Assembly (NCBI GenBank): GCA_021835025.1
Contig: JAKBQY010000059.1
Coordinates: forward strand, 44,036-108,035
Origin: Thermoplasmata archaeon
GTDB taxonomy: Archaea > Thermoplasmatota > Thermoplasmata > Thermoplasmatales > Thermoplasmataceae
Direction: 5' to 3'
Length of the DNA: 64,000 nt
The notes under the pieces were generated by a model that saw nothing but the letters and a program-made list of their open reading frames with translations, made no database searches and had not been told where the DNA came from. Of this stretch, positions 9,995 through 19,991 are shown in pieces. A program made the translations under genes and the position numbers. How positions within the stretch are numbered: the first letter of the stretch is position 1; the number at the start of each line of letters is the position of its first letter.

Positions 9995-10264
9995 CACAGT
10001 GAGCGGGAAAACCCACCCCATTTATGGGTGGGATGAAAGCGAACCTTTTTATATCACAGAAAAATAGAGTTCCTGTCAACTGGTAGACATAATGAAAGAA
10101 GGTCGGATCACATATATCTCCATGTATGCCTGTGTCCATAAAGTCGAATGGCTGAGCATGGAGGGCAAAGTACCTTCGGGCCGAGGGGAATGCAAGCCTG
10201 TGGAGACTCCGCCAGTAGCCTTTGAAGCAGGAAGCCCATGAATTCATTCGTGGGAGGAGGTCAC
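9995..10264 (+). mobile_element. TnpB-less IS200/IS605-type derivative (solo element A) with terminal hairpins and TnpB C-terminal tail remnant
   Basis: Left end CACAGTGAGCGGGAAAACCCACCCCATTTATGGGTGGGATGAAAGCGAACC; right end GAAGCAGGAAGCCCATGAATTCATTCGTGGGAGGAGGTCAC; one frame reads MYACVHKVEWLSMEGKVPSGRGECKPVETPPVAFEAGSP*. Confidence 0.8.
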
Positions 10265-10558
10265 GAGATCTATCTTTGATATATAGTACGTAAATAAGTT
10301 GAAAAGTCTTCCTTCATAAACGGTATACATTTCGTGCGTGTATTAACATATTTATAGTTGTTTAATTTATAATGGACCTTTTCTAAAAACCTCACAAATT
10401 TATCTAATTCTTAAACGGTGTGTATATACAAAATCCGTTAAAATATACGTTTCAAAATTGTTTATTTTAAATAAAAAATCATCTTTTAGGTTAATAAAAA
10501 ATGACAATGAAGAATGGTAATATGGATTATTAAGTGAGTAACATACTACCATGACTAA

Positions 10559-10574
10559 ACAGTAGATCAAAAAT
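10559..10574. repeat. Left copy of 16-nt inverted repeat ACAGTAGATCAAAAAT
   Basis: Exact inverted copy at 10937-10952. Confidence 0.8.
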
Positions 10575-10599
10575 CACCTTCAAACAGGCTATTTGACGG

Positions 10600-10855
10600 A
10601 ATTAAACTTGTAACAAATGGATTAATCTTACCAGTGATGCTGATACTAAAGTTTTCATCACATTAGATATTATCCCAAATGCTGGTGATGATATTTATCA
10701 GAACCCAGAGATTGTAATGCAGGATTGCAAGATAAAAGTAGAGGAACTTAATGCATGGCTTCTTAGATGTGATTTTAGCAAAGAATTTCCTGGTAATCTT
10801 GTATCCGGTTTCGATCCTTCACCTCTTCGTAAAGAATTTCAATATATCCTTTGAT
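10600..10855 (+). pseudogene. transposase-like relic (frameshifted)
   Basis: LFDGIKLVTNGL then, in another frame, SDADTKVFITLDIIPNAGDDIYQNPEIVMQDCKIKVEELNAWLLRCDFSKEFPGNLVSGFDPSPLRKEFQYIL*; family not certain. Confidence 0.45.
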
Positions 10856-10936
10856 TACAGGATTGTGTTTGTTGCAAATATGTACAAAATTCCGCTCTTT
10901 TTGTTTCTATCACACAGAGAAATGTTGCCTGACTAA

Positions 10937-10952
10937 ATTTTTGATCTACTGT
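10937..10952. repeat. Right copy of 16-nt inverted repeat (ATTTTTGATCTACTGT)
   Basis: Reverse complement of 10559-10574. Confidence 0.8.
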
Positions 10953-11055
10953 AAAACCGTGGACTTCCTGCTTCTTCAACTGGCCGAGCCTTTCCGAAAG
11001 ATGACTGAAGTGCCCCCTACTTTTTTCAAACTTTCTAATCCATGTGCTCAAATTT
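10945..11055 (-). mobile_element. Right-end-only relic (D) of the same TnpB-associated element family
   Basis: Reverse strand: GGCTCGGCCAGTTGAAGAAGCAGGAAGTCCACGGTTTTAC, close to element C right end; one frame reads ARPVEEAGSPRF (TnpB tail). Confidence 0.65.
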
Positions 11056-11375
11056 GATCTTTGTAAAGAATATCAAAAAAATGTTCGGAAACTTATATTC
11101 ACTGCCCCCTCATTTATTGATTTTCTGAATAAGTTTATTCCTTGCTTGAATAATGATGTGGAAAGAAGATCAAAACGATAGTCATCGATAGAGTTGTTAT
11201 ATTTATCCATTTCCTTCTATAAGAGTCAATAAAATACCTTTTTATATCTATATTATTTTACAATGGGTCAAGGTCGCCATTCAATGGAATACGCTTGCTT
11301 AAAATAATAAAAATAAACTATAATAGCCATTTTAAATATAAAAGACAAATTAAAATATTAATTAAAAAGAATGTT

Positions 11376-12017
11376 TTACTCAAGAATTTTAAGTAATTCG
11401 TTTATATTTTTAAATTTATTTTCTAATATTTTCATAAACGTTTCTCTGTTTTTATTCCTATAAATTATTTTTAAATTAGCAAAATGATCATCTAATATGT
11501 CCGGGTCTATTTTAATTTCCATAAAATTTTCAGAATCTGGATTATTACCACTCCAAAATGTTATTCCTGAAACGCTTAAATTATTATCAAATTCTTTTCC
11601 TAATTCTGACATCTTGGAAATTAAATCACCATCTATGTTAATTTTATGCATTGTTTTATTTTTAAATTTTATATTTGCATGAAACTCATAAAACCATATT
11701 TTAGTTTTACTTAACACCATATCAAGTATTATTTTAAAAAATGTGTTTAAATCATTTATTAGGTAATCAATAGAACCATTTTGGATTCCAATAGAATTCA
11801 TATCAGTATTAACATCAATTATTGACATTTCCTTTCTTAATATAGGTGAAGTAATCCTAAAGTTAGTTGGTTCCATTAAAGTTTGAACCATGGGGAGAGG
11901 TATAAGAGGTTTGTAACCTACTTCCTGGAATTTATTAAATAAAAGAGGTATATTTATTACATGAAATATACTTTTTAGACGTATAGCAACCCTATATGAT
12001 TGTGATTCAACATCCAT
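11376..12017 (-). CDS. hypothetical protein, partner of upstream wHTH gene
   Basis: 213-aa intact ORF, 2 nt downstream of 12020-12463. Confidence 0.65.
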   Translation of the reverse strand: MDVESQSYRVAIRLKSIFHVINIPLLFNKFQEVGYKPLIPLPMVQTLMEPTNFRITSPILRKEMSIIDVNTDMNSIGIQNGSIDYLINDLNTFFKIILDMVLSKTKIWFYEFHANIKFKNKTMHKINIDGDLISKMSELGKEFDNNLSVSGITFWSGNNPDSENFMEIKIDPDILDDHFANLKIIYRNKNRETFMKILENKFKNINELLKILE

Positions 12018-12019
12018 AA

Positions 12020-12463
12020 TTATGCACCCGCTGGATACGAAAACGCTTCATTTTTTCCCATTGTATAACTTTTCATTGCTTCATTTTGTATATGCTCATC
12101 ATCATATAACTTTATTGAATTATTATCTATGTAGGGATCTTTATAAAGTTCGGTTAAAGGAATATTATCATCAACCTTTAGTTCATATTCAAGTTTCCCT
12201 TGAATTAACAATGGCTCAGCGCCAATGAGCGTCAGTGCTCTTAAATCATTTTTATTTAATGTATATTTTTTTGGTCTAGTTCCATTTTCAATAACCAAAC
12301 CTTCCTTTACAAGTTTTTCTATTATTAAATACGTTCCACGTTTAGAAACATTAGTTTCATCTATTATTTCTCTAATGGTTAATTCATCATCCGAATTTTC
12401 GGTCAACGTTTCCAAAATTAAAACCTTAGGAACTTTACCAAATATTTCACTAAATGCCCCCAT
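12020..12463 (-). CDS. winged-helix transcriptional regulator
   Basis: KVLILETLTENSDDELTIREIIDETNVSKRGTYLIIEKLVKEGLVIENGTRPKKYTLN wHTH pattern. Confidence 0.75.
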   Translation of the reverse strand: MGAFSEIFGKVPKVLILETLTENSDDELTIREIIDETNVSKRGTYLIIEKLVKEGLVIENGTRPKKYTLNKNDLRALTLIGAEPLLIQGKLEYELKVDDNIPLTELYKDPYIDNNSIKLYDDEHIQNEAMKSYTMGKNEAFSYPAGA

Positions 12464-12589
12464 AATATTTGTATGTAAATAAAGTATAAAAAGTATACTA
12501 TTAAATTTAAAAATTGGGATAATAAACGTATTGTTCTTATTTACAAATGGTTTAAAGCATAAAAGTTACTGGGTTTGAGAAGTGGATGA

Positions 12590-12905
12590 AGTTCGATGTT
12601 TATCTTGTTACATTGGGTATTTTCGGTGATGAAGATAACACAGTCAATAAAGTTATGCAATTCGCAAATCCATCCGAGAAATAAGAGAACACAGGAGGTT
12701 ACAGGCATACTCGATATGTGGTCATAGGCTAAAAATAGATCACAATGAAGGAATATTTAATTGTGAATGGATAATCTCTCGATTGATAGGGATCTTAATG
12801 CATATATAAATATTTTAGAAATTAATGTACCTGTGGAATGCAGGGAATATATGCCTATGGGCACCAAAACCTCTACTTTTATACGGGGACCTTCACGGTC
12901 TTAGC
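12590..12905 (+). pseudogene. tnpB relic (C-terminal zinc ribbon, frameshifted)
   Basis: YSICGHRLKIDHNEGIFNCEW, then in another frame IDRDLNAYINILEINVPVECREYMPMGTKTSTFIRGPSRS*. Confidence 0.6.
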
Positions 12906-13079
12906 GTGAGGTAGTTCACTATTGTACTGGCATTAAAATTAAGAACATTGTAAACAAAATAGGGGATAGATGTACAACTGATCACTAATATTATACATTT
13001 AACTGACCAGTTACATTCAATTATTTAGATAATTTAAATTAGATAAATTTTTAAATGTATATAATATTTCAGCAATATA

Positions 13080-13394
13080 TTGGATAAAAAAAACATTATT
13101 TCAAAATTGAATTATAACGAAAAAATAGTTTTGCGGGAAATTTCAAGAATAGAAAAATCTCCTAAAGGATGCTTTGATACTCATGAATTAGCAAAAAAAC
13201 ACAAAATTAAAAAAAATAATATCAATATTAAAAATATTTTATCCATTCTAATTAAAAAAGGTTTAATAATTAAAGGAAATAAAAAGGATATATACTGCAC
13301 AACCCATGATGGTAAATTAATAGAACACAAATTAGAAGAATGTTTTAATAAAAATAATCCTTATCGTACTATTAGAAATAAATATTCACAATAA
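13080..13394 (+). CDS. small winged-helix protein (TTG start)
   Basis: NYNEKIVLREISRIEK...THELAKKHKIKKNNINIKNILSILIKKGLIIKGNKKDIYCTTHDG. Confidence 0.55.
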   Translation: MDKKNIISKLNYNEKIVLREISRIEKSPKGCFDTHELAKKHKIKKNNINIKNILSILIKKGLIIKGNKKDIYCTTHDGKLIEHKLEECFNKNNPYRTIRNKYSQ

Positions 13395-13429
13395 AAAATT
13401 AAAAATTTAAATAACTCTATTTTAAAATA

Positions 13430-14800
13430 TTATATTTCAATAGGATTATCCATTGAGGTTTCATCAAGCGATTTCCTTTCAGTTTTTACATATAGAGGTC
13501 TATATTTTGATAATGCCATAACAACTATAAAAGCTAGTGCAAAAAATATTCCACCAATCCATCCGATATATCCAACATGTATTCCTTTATCAACAATCAG
13601 TGGTGTAAATAATCCAAAAATACCCGCTTCAAATCTCATTGTAAACCATACAAACCCCTGTCCTGAATCTCTTAAACTTGTTGGAAAATGTTCAAGTGAT
13701 AATAGTCTAGTTATAGGCCATATACCAAGACCTTGACCAATTCCAAATAGAAGAAACGATACTAATAGTATTGGAACACTCTTTAAAAATGGAGGGTATA
13801 CTAGTAAAAAGAAAGATAGAGCTGACATTAACGCACTTGTTAGATATAATGGTACTCTGCCTATTTTATCGGAAAGATAATAAAATATTAACAGTCCAGG
13901 CACTATAGCACTTGCAAAGTATATAGCCTCAAAGGCATATGTAACTTTGGTACTTACTATATGCAAAGAACTGAATATATACGGAAAAAATTCACCATAA
14001 GTTGAGGCAGGAATGCCCCACATTAGATATAAAAACCATGCAAAAAGCATATAGTAACCGTATTTTCTAAATAATTCTACATATTTTCTAATTGAATATT
14101 TCTCTTTTTTACTATCAGAATGTTTGATATTTAATTTCCTTTCAGATTTATCAATATCCGAATTTTTTCCAGTCATCATATCAAATCTTGGTGATTCAGC
14201 TAAGTCTCTTCTTAAAATCCATGTAGCAAATGCAACTATTCCTAGCATAATCCATATGGTTCTGAATAAAACCATTCCATAGTTAACCAGCACAATTGCA
14301 AATGCAAGTTCTATAAGTACACCAACATACCACATTGTGGTTGTTATACTCATTAATCTTCCACGATAATTTTTTGGTGATATTTCCGAAATAAGGCTCC
14401 ATGAAGTGGGAACATATGCTCCAACTGCTATTCCTATCAGACCATAAAATACCATTGCCCACACTATATTAAATGTTTTTCCAAATGGAAATATTCCAGT
14501 TAGAGCCAGTAATATTGACGCAATTCCATATATTATCATATCAATTTGATAAATATATTTTCTCCCAAATTTGTCTCCAAGTCTTCCAAATATTAGGGCG
14601 CCAAACGCTGTACCTATTAATGTTATAAATGCAGGTAAACCATATTCAAGGGTCGTAAATTTTAAAAATGTGCCAATGGCCGCCAGTGTAATTCCAGTTC
14701 CAGCAAACATTCCGGCATCGAGAAAATCCCCCAGAGAAGCTATTAATGTCCATTGTTTATGTGTTTTAGTCATAGCCGGAGGCATTCTTTCATTTTTCAT
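13430..14800 (-). CDS. MFS transporter (sugar/organic acid type)
   Basis: GRLGDKFGRKYIYQ, 12-TM-like hydrophobic profile, LSDKIGRVPLYLTS. Confidence 0.85.
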   Translation of the reverse strand: MKNERMPPAMTKTHKQWTLIASLGDFLDAGMFAGTGITLAAIGTFLKFTTLEYGLPAFITLIGTAFGALIFGRLGDKFGRKYIYQIDMIIYGIASILLALTGIFPFGKTFNIVWAMVFYGLIGIAVGAYVPTSWSLISEISPKNYRGRLMSITTTMWYVGVLIELAFAIVLVNYGMVLFRTIWIMLGIVAFATWILRRDLAESPRFDMMTGKNSDIDKSERKLNIKHSDSKKEKYSIRKYVELFRKYGYYMLFAWFLYLMWGIPASTYGEFFPYIFSSLHIVSTKVTYAFEAIYFASAIVPGLLIFYYLSDKIGRVPLYLTSALMSALSFFLLVYPPFLKSVPILLVSFLLFGIGQGLGIWPITRLLSLEHFPTSLRDSGQGFVWFTMRFEAGIFGLFTPLIVDKGIHVGYIGWIGGIFFALAFIVVMALSKYRPLYVKTERKSLDETSMDNPIEI

Positions 14801-14907
14801 GAAATTTTCTCATGATATAGGGTAGTACTAGACTCCAGTACACAAAATTCGACACAATATACGGACATTTCCGGATAAACATATTTATTTATTTGTAATT
14901 TAAGATA

Positions 14908-16233
14908 TTGAGAAAAATGAAACTTTACAAAAAAATTGCCACATTGGCAGGAATGGGTGCTTATCTTGATGGATTTGACTTGATTGTCATTTCAGGAGCT
15001 ATTTCTCTGATAAATATCACATTTGCGATTTCATCCCCGCAAGTAAGTGGTTTGCTTATTGGAACTGCTTTCCTAGGGGGATTTTTTGGAGCAATATTCT
15101 TAGGGCGGCTTGTTGATAAATTTGGAAGGCGAATTATGTTCCTTTCAGATCTTTTCTTGTTCGTGGGAGGGACCCTGATTACTGCCCTCTCTATAAACTT
15201 GCCTGAAATATTTCTAGGGAGAGTATTGGTCGGTTTAGCGATCGGGGCAGATATTTCAGTCAGCTGGACCATGGTTGCTGAATATTCGCCGAAGAATAGA
15301 CGCGGGGCGCTTTTATCCTATCAATTCATTTTGTGGGGACTAGGTGCTATATCATCATATCTGGTCATCGATGTTTTATTGTCAACTGGAAATATAGCCT
15401 GGCGGATTGCTTTCTTAATAGGATTGATTCCGGCTATAGCTGTTTTAATTTTCAGACGATCAATACCAGAATCGCCAAGATGGCTAATTTCAAAAGGTGA
15501 GGAAAACAAAGCTAAAGAAATTTTGAAAAGCAATGCAATCTATATCAGCGAGGATTCGATTCTCTCACTAAGGGGGAAATCAAGTAAATATACACCAATG
15601 ACACTATTCAGCAGAAAATTCAGAAGGTTATCTACTGGGATATTCCTGGCCCAATTCTTGGCGTTCTTTATTGTGATTCCTGCCAATTTATATACACCCA
15701 AGATACTCGTAATGGTTGGTTTTAGTCATCAATTGAGCGTATCTCTACTTGGTTCAGCGTTTGTATGGATTTTCAATGTCGTTGGATTTTTGGTTGGAGC
15801 ATTGCTACTAGATAAAATCGGAAGACGAAATGTGGCAGGTTTTGCCTTTATACCTTTGGCAGCAATTTTATTGGTACTTTGGTTAACGAATCTACCAGTA
15901 AACGTATTCTTTGTATTTTGGATACTTGTAGAATTTCTTTCAGCTTTTGGTGCATCTGTTACATGGGCTTGGTCTTCAGAACTTTTCCCAACAGCCATTA
16001 GGGGATTTGCAATGGGTTTCAATGGGTCAGCTAACAGATTGATCGGTTTTTTCGGGTCTTATGTACTTGCGGTACTTCTAGCTATATCTCTAAAATCAGT
16101 ATACGAAACTGCTTTCATTGTCGGTGTAGCACTTGTATTCATTGTCATGTTTTGGATAAATGTAGAAGCAAAGGGAAAGGAACTTGAGGATATTTCTGAA
16201 AAGAGAGTGGAGGGAGTGCATAATGAAACCTAA
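14908..16233 (+). CDS. MFS transporter
   Basis: GRLVDKFGRRIMFLSDL, RRSIPESPRWLISKGEENKAKEIL, LLDKIGRRNVAGFA. Confidence 0.85.
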   Translation: MRKMKLYKKIATLAGMGAYLDGFDLIVISGAISLINITFAISSPQVSGLLIGTAFLGGFFGAIFLGRLVDKFGRRIMFLSDLFLFVGGTLITALSINLPEIFLGRVLVGLAIGADISVSWTMVAEYSPKNRRGALLSYQFILWGLGAISSYLVIDVLLSTGNIAWRIAFLIGLIPAIAVLIFRRSIPESPRWLISKGEENKAKEILKSNAIYISEDSILSLRGKSSKYTPMTLFSRKFRRLSTGIFLAQFLAFFIVIPANLYTPKILVMVGFSHQLSVSLLGSAFVWIFNVVGFLVGALLLDKIGRRNVAGFAFIPLAAILLVLWLTNLPVNVFFVFWILVEFLSAFGASVTWAWSSELFPTAIRGFAMGFNGSANRLIGFFGSYVLAVLLAISLKSVYETAFIVGVALVFIVMFWINVEAKGKELEDISEKRVEGVHNET

Positions 16234-17599
16234 TTTTGTATTAATCGCAATTGATACATTGAGGGCTTCCAGTCTAAGCTGTTATGGTTATCCGAGGAAA
16301 ACTAGTCCATTTATAGACAGTCTGGCTGAAAGTGGTACAATCTTTTCAAATTTCTTTGCACCAGCGGTACCAACACACCCTGGTTTCACGTCCATTTTGT
16401 CTGGGGTACATCCAGTACGAAGTGGAGTTGTATGCCATATGGGACGTCAGACATATCCCGATGAATTACCTTGGCTGCCATCGATCTTGAGTGAAAATGG
16501 TTATTATACAATGGCGATAGATAATTTGAACAAATGGTTTTCAAGAGGTTTTAATGAATACATAGACAGTGGGAAGTCTGCAACTGGGATTGCGGACATA
16601 GTTGGAGAAGACGTAAACAATTTAGTAGATGAACACTCTAATAAATTATCTGAAGCCAGGAATGCAGGAAAACCATTTTTTCTCTTTCTTCATTATTGGG
16701 ACCCACACGCGCCTTATGCCCCTCCGGAACCATTCAAGAGTATGTTCTATGATGGAACCAATAATAATCCTTTAAACCGAACTATAAGAAAAATTGAGGT
16801 AATGTCTCCAATATGGTTCATCCATAAGGGTTGGATGTCAGGGATTACTGATGAAGAGTATATTACAGCCATGTATGATTCAGAAATATCGTATGTTGAC
16901 ACAGCTATTGGCAATGCAGTAAAGAAACTCAAATTGTCTGGCTTAATGGAGAACACAATATTACTTATAACGTCAGATCACGGGGAGTCAATGACCGAAC
17001 ATGACGTCTACTTTGATCATCACTCCTTATATGAACAAGTAATACACGTGCCTCTTATTATCTCTGGATCAGGATTTAAGAAGAAATTCGATAAAATTGA
17101 ATCCTTATCACAGCATATCGACATCGCTCCTACTGTGTTAGATTTAGCTGGGATACAAGTTCCTGAATCTATTGACGGAATATCTCTTGCTAGGGGGAAA
17201 CCTCCCCAAAGGCAAATTATATCAGTTGAAAATACATGGCAGTCTAAAATAGCTATAAGAACAGAAAGATATAAGTTAATTAGGACTGTAAAAGATTTTG
17301 ATTTATACGGAAAGCCAGATGGGTTTGAAGAGCTATATGACTTGCTAAAAGATCCTGATGAGAAGGTTAATATTTCACACGAAAATAATTTACTTCATCA
17401 ATATTCATCTGAGTTAGATAGGGAATTGGCAAAGTTGTTAGGAAGTAGAAAAAATCCAGTATTAGAACAAGAATATAGTCTTAGAGGACATTTTGATCCA
17501 AATAAAGATTTCGTTAATATAGGAGGAAATAAACTAAAAAAGAATGTTTGTGAATGGAAAGTACCCTCTCCTCAAGAATTGAAGAAGTTCAAAATTTAA
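16223..17599 (+). CDS. sulfatase/alkaline-phosphatase-fold hydrolase
   Basis: MKPNFVLIAIDTLRASSLSCYGYPRKTSPFIDSLAESG, LITSDHGESMTEH; ATG at 16223 preceded by GGAGGGA and overlapping the MFS gene, preferred over ORF start 16184. Confidence 0.8.
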   Translation: MKPNFVLIAIDTLRASSLSCYGYPRKTSPFIDSLAESGTIFSNFFAPAVPTHPGFTSILSGVHPVRSGVVCHMGRQTYPDELPWLPSILSENGYYTMAIDNLNKWFSRGFNEYIDSGKSATGIADIVGEDVNNLVDEHSNKLSEARNAGKPFFLFLHYWDPHAPYAPPEPFKSMFYDGTNNNPLNRTIRKIEVMSPIWFIHKGWMSGITDEEYITAMYDSEISYVDTAIGNAVKKLKLSGLMENTILLITSDHGESMTEHDVYFDHHSLYEQVIHVPLIISGSGFKKKFDKIESLSQHIDIAPTVLDLAGIQVPESIDGISLARGKPPQRQIISVENTWQSKIAIRTERYKLIRTVKDFDLYGKPDGFEELYDLLKDPDEKVNISHENNLLHQYSSELDRELAKLLGSRKNPVLEQEYSLRGHFDPNKDFVNIGGNKLKKNVCEWKVPSPQELKKFKI

Positions 17600-18304
17600 C
17601 AAATGAGTTTCTAAGTCAATAGTGTAAATGACCTGCTATAATTTCGAAAAGTTCCTGTACAATCCTAATTACTATTAATGTTCAAATATCTTCTACACAC
17701 GATCCATTCCTCGATTTTGTCTATCATTATAGAGACAACTAACCTTATTAGTAGATTCCTAATAAGTGGAAAAGTGATACCATTTATTTATTGTAGCTTA
17801 AAAAACGTATTTTTCTATGTTCACAGAAGTTTGCTAAGTTAGAGATCTTAAAAGACTCAGGTTACAAGAAAACAATACATACCCAGGTTATCCAGAAGAT
17901 CATCCCAACGTAACCCATTCATACCGAAAAAGTTGCCTGAAATACCGAATTTTTCCGAAAACGTTTCCTTTAAAAAGTCGCATATATATTGCGCGCAATA
18001 GGGACATGTTGAAAAACCTGAATTCTGGATATCCAGATTATCCAGGATCCAGGTTTATGATGTGGTAAAGTCAGATATAAGGTCTGAACTATCGGTAGGG
18101 AATGGTCCTGTAAGTCTGAGTGATTGGTAAACTCTGTCCCTGACCGAAAATTGGCCATTATTTTCAACTTTCTTTTTATTTTACTTGTTTCTTTTATTTT
18201 TATTTTTTGTGCTGGAATGAAAAATATGACGAATATGTGTGAAAATGCGTAAAATAAAGAATTTACATTATACGCTCTTTCAAAAAATACGGTAGATCAG
18301 CATT

Positions 18305-19826
18305 TCAGAAGCTACATGAAAATATGACGAATATAATCCCATCATAAGCTTCAGGTCTGTTTCCTGACATTCTTTTACTCTGGATCCCAACATTCTTAAG
18401 ATAAGGATTAACCATCCTGAAGAATGACTGAGTGGTCCATGGCATTATGCCTATTTTTTGGTAGAATTCAACAGAATCCTCATACAGGTCCATCTTTTTG
18501 ATAAATACATCTTCATGTTCAGTTGGTACAAGTGTGTCAAAGACACCGCCAATCCTTTTCTTCATGTAGAATTGGAAAGAATTACTAATAAGCATGTATT
18601 TCTCTTTCTTCTCTTCTACTGTTCTGGATGCTGTGAACTTTCCCCTTTGAGTAGTTCTCTCAATGCTTCTACTGGCTTATTGAAAAGTTGATGGTATCTG
18701 GTTTGCAAGGAATAACTACTTTGTGAAACTAACGAACTTAAAGTCCTTCTGGCTATGCATCAGCCTGACCGACATAAGCTTCCACCTGTTAGTAATTTTA
18801 TCATACTTGTGTCCCTGATGAATTGAGGACTCAATTCTTCTGATAAATTTAGAAGTTTACTATACAGCTTAATTCTGTCAAATTTGTCATTCTGGATAAC
18901 CTGAAGAGAAAGTCCTGAGATATTTTTCTCACCCAAGAACTTAATTAAAACAGCCTCAGTTGTGGTTTTTCCTGCGTCATGAGTACCGACAAATATGCCA
19001 AATATCTTTATTTCATATTTCTTCTAGAGATAGAAGTCAAACCATTAATACAATCGTTTAACGTTGTCATCCACATTCTGTACCTGATGGAAGTACTTGT
19101 CAATATCCGGACAGGAAGCTTCTGGAATAAAATAAAAGGGAAGTGTGGTGACAAGATTAAATTTCGTAAATTTGCTGATCTGGGATTGCTTCCACTTATA
19201 GATTTCCTCCTCATATTCCTCCTTTCTCTCTGAGATCAGCGTATTAAATTTTTTCGTTCCCTTGCAATTTTCCTATCAAAATGAATTAAGTCCTTAGCTG
19301 TCTTTGTCTCTTCGCTTTTCTTTGCTTCCAGTTAGTCAACTTCCTTTTTCTCATTCTCTTTCAGTATGCGGATCATTTTCTGATACGGTGAAGGTTCAGG
19401 CTTTCCATCCCTCTGAATAAATCCCTATGTCCGAAGGTTAAACGCACCATTTCTAAGGTTTATCCATTCAACGGAACACTTGAATTCATTGCTGTTCATG
19501 TATGTGTCCACCTTTATCATGGCGGTTATTTCTTTCAATGCCGCAGTGCTGTAGTATCTACCCAATTCTTTTCTGACAATCTCATTAAGGAAACTATCGT
19601 CATCATGGTATTGTCTTGAAATGAAATCAAAATAAAGTAAGCTATCTGTTTCCCTTAGCGTTATGAACTTGTTATTTTTCTCTATATCCTTTGCTGTCCT
19701 GTTGCTTATGACTGAAGCGGGGTCCTTCTCTTCCTCTTCGTCAATTGGAACCAATACCTTTCCAAAATACTTATTTAAATGATGATATTTATACATTAAA
19801 AATATAGATAACATTTGGATAAACAT
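18305..19826 (-). pseudogene. P4/D5-family primase-helicase relic (decayed plasmid/virus replication gene)
   Basis: N to C across frames: LKEITAMIKVDTYMNSNEFKCSVEWINLRNGAFNLRT; LPFYFIPEASCPDIDKYFHQVQNVDDNVKRLY*; GIFVGTHDAGKTTTEAVLIKFLGEKNISGLSLQVIQNDKFDRIKLYSKLLNLSEELS (Walker A); C-terminal 96-aa ORF. Confidence 0.7.
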
Positions 19827-19991
19827 ATGTTAATAAATGTGTGGGCAACATTAATAAATAAGACCATCGAACCGCAACATTATGTACACATTCCCAAGGA
19901 TGCAGAGATGTATGTCCCATGAAAATAGACATTCCAAAGATACCGGGACACATAAAATATCTCAATTAAAAAACTTAGTAATTTTTTAATA

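Noticed and set aside
9945-10247. 100-aa minus-strand ORF
   Set aside because: Antisense to solo element A; the ORF is a by-product of the structured repeat.
10839-11057. 68- and 70-aa overlapping ORFs on both strands
   Set aside because: They lie on the TnpB right-end relic; the informative frame is the ARPVEEAGSPRF one, not these ORFs.
14961-15272. 103-aa minus-strand ORF
   Set aside because: Antisense within the MFS gene.
17970-18167. 65-aa minus-strand ORF
   Set aside because: Overlaps the repetitive ATCCAG region and shows no protein family signal.
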